A DNA stretch of 14,185 nucleotides from Campylobacteraceae bacterium. GTDB lineage: Bacteria; Campylobacterota; Campylobacteria; Campylobacterales; UBA6016. The position numbers and the translations under genes were made by a program. The stretch's first letter is position 1. Each line of letters begins with the position of its first letter. Location: the NCBI GenBank assembly GCA_022758985.1, contig JAEMQC010000061.1, positions 1 through 14,185 on the forward strand, written 5' to 3'. Below, piece by piece: positions 1-6,223 of the stretch. Under the pieces are notes generated by a model that was not told the DNA's origin, ran no database searches, and saw only the letters and a program-made list of their open reading frames with translations.

Positions 1-1
1 T

Positions 2-295
2 GCACATCTAGCCGGCGTAGTGGCTTCGCTGACGACAAAACCTGTAATAGGCGTGCCTATGAAAGGCGGGCTGATGGACGGCCTAGACAGTCTTCTCTCA
101 ACCGTACAGATGCCTGGCGGAATGCCGGTTGCGACTGTTGCGGTTGGGAAAGCCGGCGCTACTAATGCTGCATATCTGGCTCTTCAGATATTGGCTCTCT
201 CGGATGAGGATGTGGCAAAAAAACTACTAAAAGACAAAGAGAAAAAAGCTAAAGCGGTTGAAGAAGATTCCAAAACGATAGAAAAGAGAATTTAA
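2..295 (+). CDS. purE: N5-carboxyaminoimidazole ribonucleotide mutase, PurE, 3' part only
   Basis: Class I PurE interconverts N5-carboxyaminoimidazole ribonucleotide and 4-carboxyaminoimidazole ribonucleotide in cytoplasmic purine synthesis. The gene enters from the left edge; about 97 C-terminal codons are visible of a family length near 160-170. The readable part begins A-H-L-A-G and includes the family segments PVIGVPM and QMPGGMPVATVAVGKAG, which align closely with my memory of E. coli PurE (QMPRGIPVGTLAIGKAG). The catalytic histidine region near the N terminus lies outside the window, so activity cannot be judged. The GTG at 20 is an internal valine codon, not the start. The C-terminal tail is strongly charged (Lys/Glu). 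The stop codon overlaps the Shine-Dalgarno of the next gene, which fits co-transcription. Confidence 0.93.
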   Translation, partial: AHLAGVVASLTTKPVIGVPMKGGLMDGLDSLLSTVQMPGGMPVATVAVGKAGATNAAYLALQILALSDEDVAKKLLKDKEKKAKAVEEDSKTIEKRI

Positions 296-305
296 GGAAA
301 ACCCC

Positions 306-776
306 ATGTCTATTTGGATTTTGTTAAATGAATTTGCTTCGATGGTCGGAAAGTCGGAAGACGAGATTATGAATCTTTGCAATAGCGGAGAGATAGAGCA
401 TAAAGAGGAAGACGGCGAAATCTATGTAGACGTGGGCAGCAGCGCACAGCTTGTTTTAAAAAACAATTCCGTGGTCGCCAGCGGCGATGATGACGATAGG
501 CAAATCAGCCACTCTTTTGCGGAAAAGACGATAGGTACTATTATCGCTTTTCATGAAAGGGTGCTGGATGCTAAAGAGGAGACATTAGAAGCCCTTAGAC
601 GCGAGAATAAGTTTTTGAAAGAGGGGCTTATCTCGATGCAGGAGATCTACGACGAGGATAGAAAAACTATCGAGACCTTGACAAAACAGCTTGAAGTGGC
701 ACAAGAAGAACTTGAATTTATGAAGCGAAAATATAAGCTGATGTGGGGGCAAGTGGTAGAAAACCACGCCAAATAA
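306..776 (+). CDS. DUF3972 family protein (HTH-like N terminus, coiled-coil C terminus)
   Basis: A 156-residue protein resembling the DUF3972 family that sits next to purE in Campylobacter (Cj0703 position, from memory). Its biochemical role is not known to me. The first 45 residues (I-W-I-L-L-N-E-F-A-S then E-D-E-I-M-N-L-C-N-S-G-E-I) look like a small helical DNA-binding-type or MerR-like domain, in which an acidic E-E-D-G-E-I-Y-V-D strand follows a helix. An acidic linker (D61-D64) follows. Residues about 70-147 are rich in Glu, Lys and Leu with heptad-like spacing and should form a coiled coil. There is no signal peptide or membrane segment. Start ATG 306 follows AAGGA at 294-298, which overlaps the purE stop. 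Its own stop overlaps the next start by one base (TAATG). Function as a DNA-binding or scaffold protein is inference only. Confidence 0.85.
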   Translation: MSIWILLNEFASMVGKSEDEIMNLCNSGEIEHKEEDGEIYVDVGSSAQLVLKNNSVVASGDDDDRQISHSFAEKTIGTIIAFHERVLDAKEETLEALRRENKFLKEGLISMQEIYDEDRKTIETLTKQLEVAQEELEFMKRKYKLMWGQVVENHAK

Positions 777-1420
777 TGAGTTGCGAAATAATAATATTCG
801 ACCTTGACGGAACCCTTGTAGATAGCGGGGAGAATATATCGGCTGCTATCAACCACACAAGGGCCGCTTTTGGGCTTGAGGCTATGGATTGTTCTTTTAT
901 CCTCGACCAGATAAACAAAGACGATATAAACGCCGCAAAGGTATTTTACGGAACCGAAAGGTTTACGGAAGATCAAAGGGCGATTTTTGAACCTTACTAC
1001 TATGAGATATGTGGACAAAATATATCGATGTACGACAAGATAGATTTTTATCTAGAAGAGTTCAAAAAAAGCGGCTACAAGATGGCTGTTGCGACGAACG
1101 GCAGAAGTGTTTTTGCGACAAAGATATTAGAGACTCTCGGCATATCGGAATATTTCGATTTTATTTTGGGCGCCGATAACGTGGCCCTTCCAAAGCCAAA
1201 CCCAGAGATGCTCCTAAAAATATTGGACGGTTTTGAAAGCAAGGAAGGGTCGAACATAGTGGTGGTTGGCGATAGCATTAAAGATGTTAAGGCTGCAAAG
1301 GCGATTAGCGTGACCTCCGTCGTTGCCGAATGGGGTTTTGGAACCGAAAAACCTATAGGTGACAAAAACCTTCAAAAGAGTAGCGAACTCAACTGGATAA
1401 TAGATTTTTTTAAGGACTAA
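776..1420 (+). CDS. HAD-superfamily phosphatase, Gph/phosphoglycolate phosphatase-like
   Basis: A 214-residue HAD hydrolase of subfamily I with an alpha-helical cap. The four HAD motifs are present: FDLDGT (nucleophile D9, acid/base D11), V-A-T-N-G-R with T107, K140 in LPKPNPE, and GDSIKD with D166 and D170. That set predicts a Mg2+-dependent aspartyl-phosphate mechanism. Homologues are usually named Gph (phosphoglycolate phosphatase), but HAD substrate cannot be read from sequence, so I give no symbol. The start is ATG 776, sharing one base with the DUF3972 stop; an in-frame GTG at 743 would add 11 residues ahead of the conserved strand and is less likely. With no strong Shine-Dalgarno, translation is probably coupled to the upstream gene. 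As I recall, C. jejuni lacks a gene here between its DUF3972 and glyQ genes. Confidence 0.88.
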   Translation: MSCEIIIFDLDGTLVDSGENISAAINHTRAAFGLEAMDCSFILDQINKDDINAAKVFYGTERFTEDQRAIFEPYYYEICGQNISMYDKIDFYLEEFKKSGYKMAVATNGRSVFATKILETLGISEYFDFILGADNVALPKPNPEMLLKILDGFESKEGSNIVVVGDSIKDVKAAKAISVTSVVAEWGFGTEKPIGDKNLQKSSELNWIIDFFKD

Positions 1421-1426
1421 TACAAA

Positions 1427-2305
1427 ATGGCGATAACTTTTAGTGAAATGTTTTTGAAGCTTCAAGAGTTTTGGATGAAAGAAGGCTGTTCTATAGTGCA
1501 GCCTTACGACCTTCCGGCCGGAGCTGGAACATTTCATCCAGCAACGCTTCTAAGAAGTCTTGATAAAAAACCTTGGAGCGTTGCGTATGTAGCTCCAAGT
1601 CGTAGACCTAGTGACGGCAGATATGGCGAAAACCCAAATAGACTTGGTGCATACTATCAATTCCAGGTGATTATCAAGCCAAGTCCGGAAGGAATACAGG
1701 AGAAGTATCTCAAAAGCCTCGAATTTTTGGGATTAAATCTAGCCGAGCACGATATAAGATTTGTGGAAGACAACTGGGAGTCTCCGACACTTGGCGCATG
1801 GGGCCTTGGCTGGGAAGTGTGGCTTGATGGTATGGAAGTTACGCAGTTTACGTATTTTCAACAAGTGGCAGGGATTGCTTGTGAGCCTGTGGCGGTCGAA
1901 ATCACTTACGGCATGGAGAGGCTTGCCATGTATCTGCAAGGTGTCGAAAACGTATATGAGCTAGCTTGGAATGATAGCTACAAGTACGCCGATATCCACT
2001 TCGAGACTGAGAGAGAATTTAGCGCATACAACTTTGAGGTTGCAAATACAGAGATGCTGTTTCGCCATTTTGAAGATGCGATAGCCGAGTGCAAAAACTG
2101 CCTTGAGCACGGATTGCCGCTTCCGGCGTACGACCAATGTATTATTGCTTCGCATTGTTTTAATACGCTCGATGCCAGAAAGGCAATTTCGGTTACCGAG
2201 AGGGCAAACTTTATCCTCAAAATCAGAGAGCTTGCCAAATCAAGCGCCACGCTTTACAAAGAACAAGAGGAAGAGAGAGAAGAGAGGCTAAAACGCTTCC
2301 AATGA
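1427..2305 (+). CDS. glyQ: Glycyl-tRNA synthetase alpha subunit
   Basis: This is the catalytic alpha subunit of the bacterial alpha2beta2 glycyl-tRNA synthetase (class II), which activates glycine and charges tRNA-Gly in the cytoplasm. The 292-residue length is typical. Visible hallmarks are the N-terminal QPYDLPAGAGTFHPAT segment, the class II motif 2 loop RPSDGRYGENPNRL at residues 60-73, the block around 115-150 (W-E-S-P-T-L-G-A-W-G-L-G-W-E), and motif 3 GMERLAMYL at 162-170. A charged helical tail follows. Start ATG 1427 is preceded by AAGGA at 1412-1416 with a 10-base spacer. The stop TGA overlaps the next ATG (ATGA). The partner gene glyS is not adjacent, so the two subunits must be encoded at separate loci, as usual in this phylum. 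Confidence 0.98.
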   Translation: MAITFSEMFLKLQEFWMKEGCSIVQPYDLPAGAGTFHPATLLRSLDKKPWSVAYVAPSRRPSDGRYGENPNRLGAYYQFQVIIKPSPEGIQEKYLKSLEFLGLNLAEHDIRFVEDNWESPTLGAWGLGWEVWLDGMEVTQFTYFQQVAGIACEPVAVEITYGMERLAMYLQGVENVYELAWNDSYKYADIHFETEREFSAYNFEVANTEMLFRHFEDAIAECKNCLEHGLPLPAYDQCIIASHCFNTLDARKAISVTERANFILKIRELAKSSATLYKEQEEEREERLKRFQ

Positions 2306-3024
2306 AACTAGGCGAAATCCACTCTTTTTTAAATGAGTTAAGTCCATTTGAGCTTGCCGAATCGTGGGATAATAGCGGGCTTATCGTCGGCGATATGGAC
2401 GCCAAGGTGCAAAAAATATATCTTTCATTAGAGCCTACGCTTGAAGTACTCGGTGGCATGGACGAGGGTGCGCTGCTTATCGCACATCATCCTCTTATTT
2501 TTTCGCCGCTAAAAAGACTTGATTTTACCGATGTTACGGCGCAAGCTCTCCGTCTTGCCGTACAAAAAAATATCTCAATAATAGCTATGCATACAAATTA
2601 CGACAAAACACATTTAAACGAGTATTTTGCGACTGAAATTATGGGTTTTGAATCTATAACAAAAGAGGATTTCGTAATATATTCCAATATAGAGTGTTCT
2701 TTTACACAGCTAGTGTCTCTTGTCAAAACGAAACTCGGGCTAAAAAATCTAAACTGCGTGGAAAAAGAGGGAAAAATAAAGAGGGTAGCCGTCGTTACAG
2801 GTAGCGGCGCATCGTTTTTGCCGAAAATAAAAGCCGACTGCCTGATTACTGGTGACGTCAAATATCACGATGCGATTTTTGCTATGGAGAAAAATATCGG
2901 TGTTATAGACGCTACGCACTATGCCACGGAAGCCGTATTTGCCGCAAGTATCTATGAAAATTTGAAATTTTTGCCTATAAAAGCTATAATCACAAATTCA
3001 AAAAACCCGCTTAAAAATTTTTAA
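2302..3024 (+). CDS. Nif3-like (DUF34) dinuclear metal-binding protein
   Basis: A 240-residue member of the Nif3/DUF34 family, often annotated as a GTP cyclohydrolase 1 type 2 homologue. Members fold around a two-metal site. The visible candidate ligands are H62-H63 in LIAHHPLIF, H97 and D101 in AMHTNYD, and H206 and E210 in DATHYATE; ITGDVKYHDA at 183-191 is another family block. The N terminus SWDNSGLIVG also fits. The cellular role of the family is unresolved; links to metal insertion, NAD(P)HX repair or GTP cyclohydrolase activity are reported for different members, and none can be assigned from sequence here. The ATG overlaps the glyQ stop by four bases. It corresponds by position to Cj0705 (from memory). 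It is a short form of the family, with no large inserted PII-like domain evident. Confidence 0.92.
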   Translation: MKLGEIHSFLNELSPFELAESWDNSGLIVGDMDAKVQKIYLSLEPTLEVLGGMDEGALLIAHHPLIFSPLKRLDFTDVTAQALRLAVQKNISIIAMHTNYDKTHLNEYFATEIMGFESITKEDFVIYSNIECSFTQLVSLVKTKLGLKNLNCVEKEGKIKRVAVVTGSGASFLPKIKADCLITGDVKYHDAIFAMEKNIGVIDATHYATEAVFAASIYENLKFLPIKAIITNSKNPLKNF

Positions 3025-3054
3025 GATACAAAAACCCTCAAGGAAATAAGATTT

Positions 3055-3777
3055 ATGAACCAAGAGCTTAGAAAAATAATAGAGCTTGCAAAGATTGATT
3101 CAGAGATAGATTCATTCGGTCCAAAAGAAGAGTCTCTAAAATCGGAACTGAACAAGTTAGTAGAGAAATCAAACAGTATAAAAGCCAAAATAGAAGAGCT
3201 AAACGACGAGGCAAAAGAGTGTAAGTTTAAGTCAAATAAGCACAATGCACATCTAAAAGAGCTTTCTGCAAAACTATCTGACATATCAAAAAAATCCTCC
3301 ACTCTTAAAACGGAGAGAGAAATCAAAGCTATTCAGATAGAAGAAGAGATAGCTAGAGAGCAAGTGGCGTTTGCCAACGAAGAAATCGCTAGGCTCGAGG
3401 CGGTTGAGCATGCAAAAAAAGACGAGGCGAAAAAACTAGAAGAGTCTCTTGCGGAAATAGCCGAGCAGATAAAAAGCTTTGAGGCGTCGCTTGCGGGAGA
3501 TCTTAAAAACCTTGAAGAGTCTAAAAAAGAGGTGTATGCTAAAAAAGATAAGCTGGTATTCGAGATAAATCCGAAAGTGTATTCCTTCTACCAAAAAATC
3601 AAAAGATGGGCCGGCTCTTCTGCCGTTGTTCCGGTTGTCGGTAAGGCTTGCAGTGGATGCAATATCCAAATTACCGACAACGATTATAGAAGAGTTATTA
3701 GAAGCGAAGAGATAATGACATGCTCAAATTGCGGAAGAATTCTTTATCTTGAAGAGACGGAGGCCGAAAACGGCTAA
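3055..3777 (+). CDS. Zinc-ribbon coiled-coil protein, HP0958/FlgZ-like
   Basis: A 240-residue protein with a long Lys/Glu-rich coiled-coil hairpin (about residues 1-165) and a C-terminal C4 zinc ribbon: C199-x2-C202 and C223-x2-C226, with the GCNIQIT and CSNCGRIL context. This is the architecture of Helicobacter pylori HP0958 (FlgZ), which is reported to stabilise sigma-54 (RpoN) and bind flaA mRNA and is needed for flagella; the C. jejuni counterpart by position is Cj0706 (from memory). A role in flagellar gene control here is inferred from homology and not shown by the sequence. Start ATG 3055 has AAGGA at 3040-3044 with a 10-base spacer, after a 30-base gap from the Nif3-like gene. Its last 29 bases overlap the proposed waaA start. 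Confidence 0.9.
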   Translation: MNQELRKIIELAKIDSEIDSFGPKEESLKSELNKLVEKSNSIKAKIEELNDEAKECKFKSNKHNAHLKELSAKLSDISKKSSTLKTEREIKAIQIEEEIAREQVAFANEEIARLEAVEHAKKDEAKKLEESLAEIAEQIKSFEASLAGDLKNLEESKKEVYAKKDKLVFEINPKVYSFYQKIKRWAGSSAVVPVVGKACSGCNIQITDNDYRRVIRSEEIMTCSNCGRILYLEETEAENG

Positions 3778-4960
3778 CCAAAACAGGCTCGGTATTTATG
3801 CCGGGCTTTTTGTATACTATGTTTTTGCGTTTACGCTCTATCTGGTTTCAATCCCCTTTTTGCTCTACCTATCGATCAAAGAAAAATACAAAAAATCAAT
3901 CCCGGCAAGATTTTTCCTGTTCAATAATAGGCCGCTTGACTCTGCCGATGTCTGGTTTCACTCTTGTTCTCTGGGTGAGACGAAGGCAGTTATGCCTCTG
4001 GCAAAAAGATTTGAAAGCTTTGGGTTTAGTGTAATTACGCAGACCGGTTTTGACGAAGCCTCAAAGAGTGTAAAAAATAGCAGATTTTTGCCGTATGAGA
4101 TTTTCTTGCCTTTTTGGACAAGAAGGCATAAACTTCTGGTCGTCATGGAGGCGGAGCTTTGGCCTTTTCTTTTTGCCTCGGCGAAGATGAGAGGAGCTAA
4201 GACCGCTCTTATTAACGCCAGAATTAGCGATAAGTCGTTTCCAAAATACAAAAAATTCTCCTATTTTTATAGGATGCTTTTTTATTTCGTAGACGCCGTA
4301 TTCGCGCAAACGGACATCGACAAGATAAGGCTTGAGGCACTCGGCGCCAAAAACGTAGTCGTAGCCGGCAATATAAAGCAGTTTGTCGGAGGGTATGAGC
4401 TTTTTGATATTCCATCCGACGAACGCAAAAATTTTGTCGCCGCAAGTACGCACGATGGAGAGGAAGAGCTGATAATCAACTCTTTTGCCGACGCCGGTCT
4501 TTTAAAAAAGGAGAGGCTTGTGGTAGCGCCAAGACACCCTGAGAGATTTGCCGCCGTATCGTCGATGCTCGAGAAGTTCGCCGCTAAGCATTCGCTTAGT
4601 TTTTCAAAGTTTAGCGAAGAGAGGTCGCTTTTTGCCGATATAGTACTTGTTGATAAGATAGGCGAGCTTGTAAACGTGTATGCAAAAAGCTACCTTACGG
4701 TACTTGGCGGGGCTTTTGCTAAAATTGGCGGACATAATCCATTGGAGCCCGCATATTTTGGAGCAAAACTTATAAGCGGTACGCACGTATTTAACCAAAA
4801 AGCTTCATTCGAGAAGGTTAAAAATGCGTATTTTTGCGTCGCATCGGAGCTTGTTTTGCTCTTTGCAAATCACGACTCACTTTTGAAAAGCGAAATCGTA
4901 AATCTTGAAGACTCCATAGGGGCGACACAAAAGGGACTTCTTGGCTTACTTGAAGGCTAA
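3749..4960 (+). CDS. waaA: 3-deoxy-D-manno-octulosonic acid transferase (Kdo transferase)
   Basis: WaaA (KdtA) moves Kdo from CMP-Kdo to lipid A at the inner face of the inner membrane, the first core step of LOS/LPS. It is 403 residues from the TTG at 3749. A hydrophobic N-terminal anchor covers residues 15-43. Family motifs follow: HSCSLGE with the likely catalytic E77, MEAELWP (133-139), GNIK (207-210), ASTHDGEEE (232-240), APRHPERF (260-267) and the CMP-Kdo-binding LGGAFAKIGGHNPLEP (319-334). The start is uncertain. No ATG or GTG lies between the in-frame stop at 3716-3718 and the membrane segment; TTG 3749 has GGAAGAA at 3733-3739 nine bases ahead and overlaps the previous gene by 29 bases, and ATT 3728 or ATT 3794 are the alternatives. 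One or two sugar transfers cannot be distinguished from sequence. Confidence 0.95.
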   Translation: MKRRRPKTANQNRLGIYAGLFVYYVFAFTLYLVSIPFLLYLSIKEKYKKSIPARFFLFNNRPLDSADVWFHSCSLGETKAVMPLAKRFESFGFSVITQTGFDEASKSVKNSRFLPYEIFLPFWTRRHKLLVVMEAELWPFLFASAKMRGAKTALINARISDKSFPKYKKFSYFYRMLFYFVDAVFAQTDIDKIRLEALGAKNVVVAGNIKQFVGGYELFDIPSDERKNFVAASTHDGEEELIINSFADAGLLKKERLVVAPRHPERFAAVSSMLEKFAAKHSLSFSKFSEERSLFADIVLVDKIGELVNVYAKSYLTVLGGAFAKIGGHNPLEPAYFGAKLISGTHVFNQKASFEKVKNAYFCVASELVLLFANHDSLLKSEIVNLEDSIGATQKGLLGLLEG

Positions 4961-5231
4961 TGGGGATTTTTTGGAGCTTACGATAAAGGTGGTTCCAAAT
5001 GCCAAAAAGAGTGAGATATCGGGCATAGAAAATGACGTGTTAAAGATAAGAGTTGCCGCGCAACCGATAGAAGGCAGGGCGAACGAGGAGCTTATCGCCT
5101 TTTTTTCAAAAGGTTTCAAGATAGCAAAAAGCGATATACATATAATAAGCGGTGAGCTGGGACGAAATAAAAGGGTTAGATTGCCCAAAAATGATAAACT
5201 ACTAGAAATTTTAAAGGCTTTAACAAAGTGA
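4941..5231 (+). CDS. DUF167 (YggU) family protein
   Basis: A small cytosolic protein of the DUF167/YggU family, about the same length as E. coli YggU (96 residues). The family block is clear: V-V-P-N-A-K-K-S-E-I near residues 17-26, then AAQPIEGRANEEL and SGELGRNKRVRL, matching the family pattern PpvdGqAN...kGelgr.K. The function of the family is not established. The start is not secure: all in-frame candidates are TTG (4941, 4950, 4971). TTG 4941 has AAGGGA only four bases ahead; TTG 4950 has it 13 bases ahead; TTG 4971 would begin just before the first conserved strand. The first two lie inside the waaA tail. Its stop TGA overlaps the GTG of the next gene. I recall no such gene at this point in C. 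jejuni. Confidence 0.85.
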   Translation: MAYLKANGDFLELTIKVVPNAKKSEISGIENDVLKIRVAAQPIEGRANEELIAFFSKGFKIAKSDIHIISGELGRNKRVRLPKNDKLLEILKALTK

Positions 5232-6142
5232 AAAAAACAGAACAAAAAAAAGAGAGCAGGGTGCGAAGCAGAAAGCCGGATGCAAGAGGTCAGGGCGGAG
5301 TCGCTTTGGGCACAAAAGACGACAGAAGAAGGGTAGGCGCTAAGCCGCATCGCCAAGAGTTCAAAAAACCAGAAAAAACCGCCCCAAAAGAGCCTGAGAC
5401 CAGATATAGCGGTCAAACGGACAAGGCTTACAATATTCTTGCGAAGCAGCTGAAGATTTCAGGCGGTAAAGCAAAGGATATGATAGATAGAGGGCTTGTG
5501 TATAGCAGAGGTAAAAAGCTTATGATAGCGAGAGCCTTAATGCCGATAGAGACGGAATTTAAAGTAGAGAAGCTGCAAAAGCCTAAAACGATATTTGAAA
5601 ATAAAGATATGATAGTCGTCGACAAGCCTCCTTTTATGTCTAGCGACGAAGTGGCTGACGCAGTAGGCGCTACTCTTGTGCATAGGCTGGATAAGGAGAC
5701 GAGTGGAGTGCTTATACTTGCTAAAAACGAAGAGTATCTCAAAAAAGCGATAGACGCTTTTAAGAAAAGAGAAGTGTATAAGGAGTATATAGCGATAGTC
5801 CAGGGCGTGCTTGCGGAGGGCGGCGTCGTTGACGTGCCGCTGCTTATTAAAAAGGGAACTACGGCAAAAGCTACGGTCGATAAGAAGTTCGGCAAAAGCG
5901 CAAAGACTATATATGAGCCGCTCGAGATGGTAGCCAAAAAAACAAAACTAAAAGTGGTAATAGAGACCGGCAGAACCCATCAGATAAGAGCGCATATGAA
6001 GTTTCTAAAACATCCTATACTCGGCGACGTAGCGTATGGCGGCAGCGAGGCCAAGAGAATAATGCTGCACTCCAAAACCATTAGGCTACTTGGACAAGAG
6101 TTTACGGCAGAGGAGCCGAAAGATTTTATGCTTAGAGAGTGA
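5228..6142 (+). CDS. RluA-family RNA pseudouridine synthase
   Basis: A 304-residue uridine-to-pseudouridine isomerase acting on rRNA or tRNA. The first 60 residues are a basic, low-complexity, probably disordered extension rich in Lys, Arg and Glu. Residues about 62-112 resemble an S4 RNA-binding domain (KAKDMIDRGLVYSRGKK). The catalytic domain has the RluA signature HRLDKETSG with nucleophile D155, then EYIAIVQG, ETGRTHQIRAHM and HPILGDVAYGG. The stretch between the VDKP strand (131-134) and HRLD is only about 18 residues, shorter than in RluC/RluD. The target uridine cannot be assigned. By position it matches Cj0708 (from memory). The GTG start at 5228 overlaps the DUF167 stop, and the reading frame is maintained by coupling rather than by a clear Shine-Dalgarno. 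Confidence 0.94.
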   Translation: MKKTEQKKESRVRSRKPDARGQGGVALGTKDDRRRVGAKPHRQEFKKPEKTAPKEPETRYSGQTDKAYNILAKQLKISGGKAKDMIDRGLVYSRGKKLMIARALMPIETEFKVEKLQKPKTIFENKDMIVVDKPPFMSSDEVADAVGATLVHRLDKETSGVLILAKNEEYLKKAIDAFKKREVYKEYIAIVQGVLAEGGVVDVPLLIKKGTTAKATVDKKFGKSAKTIYEPLEMVAKKTKLKVVIETGRTHQIRAHMKFLKHPILGDVAYGGSEAKRIMLHSKTIRLLGQEFTAEEPKDFMLRE

Positions 6143-6154
6143 CGGCTCTTTAAG
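6131..6154 (+). other. Hairpin spanning the pseudouridine synthase stop codon
   Basis: CTTAGAGAG (6131-6139) can pair with CTCTTTAAG (6146-6154) as nine pairs including one G-T, leaving a six-base loop TGACGG that contains the stop codon. It is followed by AAAATTTT and a second, almost pure-AT imperfect palindrome at 6154-6174, not by a proper T tract. It could be a weak terminator of the upstream operon or a 3'-end stabiliser; chance is also possible. Confidence 0.3.
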
Positions 6155-6170
6155 AAAATTTTAACTAAAA

Positions 6171-6215
6171 TTTCACCCTTGAAATATTTTTATAATTTAT
6201 AAACTTGAATTAGGA
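6171..6215 (+). promoter_or_regulatory. Candidate sigma-70-type promoter and ribosome binding site for ffh
   Basis: The 81-base gap before ffh is AT-rich and carries a perfect TATAAT at 6191-6196, with a T-rich stretch just upstream as in Campylobacter promoters, where the -35 box is usually poor. No good -35 hexamer sits at 16-18 bases; TTTCAC at 6171-6176 is 14 bases away. AGGA at 6212-6215 is eight bases before the TTG start of ffh and decides that start. This is the only clear promoter-like element inside the plus-strand block. Confidence 0.5.
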
Positions 6216-6223
6216 TAATAGAT

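Noticed and set aside
20..22. GTG at 20 as the start of purE.
   Set aside because: The frame is open to the left edge and upstream codons read A-H-L-A-G-V, which matches the PurE core, so the gene is truncated by the window.
743..775. Upstream GTG start for the HAD phosphatase.
   Set aside because: The 11 added residues are not conserved-looking and overlap the DUF3972 gene, while ATG 776 sits immediately before the first HAD strand in a TAATG junction.
4061..4453. A 130-codon minus-strand frame inside waaA.
   Set aside because: waaA motifs fill the sense strand here; the antisense frame shows no domain or motif.
4946..5416. A 156-codon minus-strand frame across DUF167 and the pseudouridine synthase start, with hydrophobic Phe/Trp runs.
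   Set aside because: The Phe/Leu-rich runs are the complement of Lys/Glu-rich sense codons; no family resemblance and no plausible ribosome binding site was seen.
5428..5937. A 169-codon open frame on the minus strand opposite the pseudouridine synthase gene.
   Set aside because: It lies wholly within a gene with clear catalytic motifs, its product is a Ser/Leu/Ile-rich string without recognisable motifs, and it is explained by codon bias of the sense strand.
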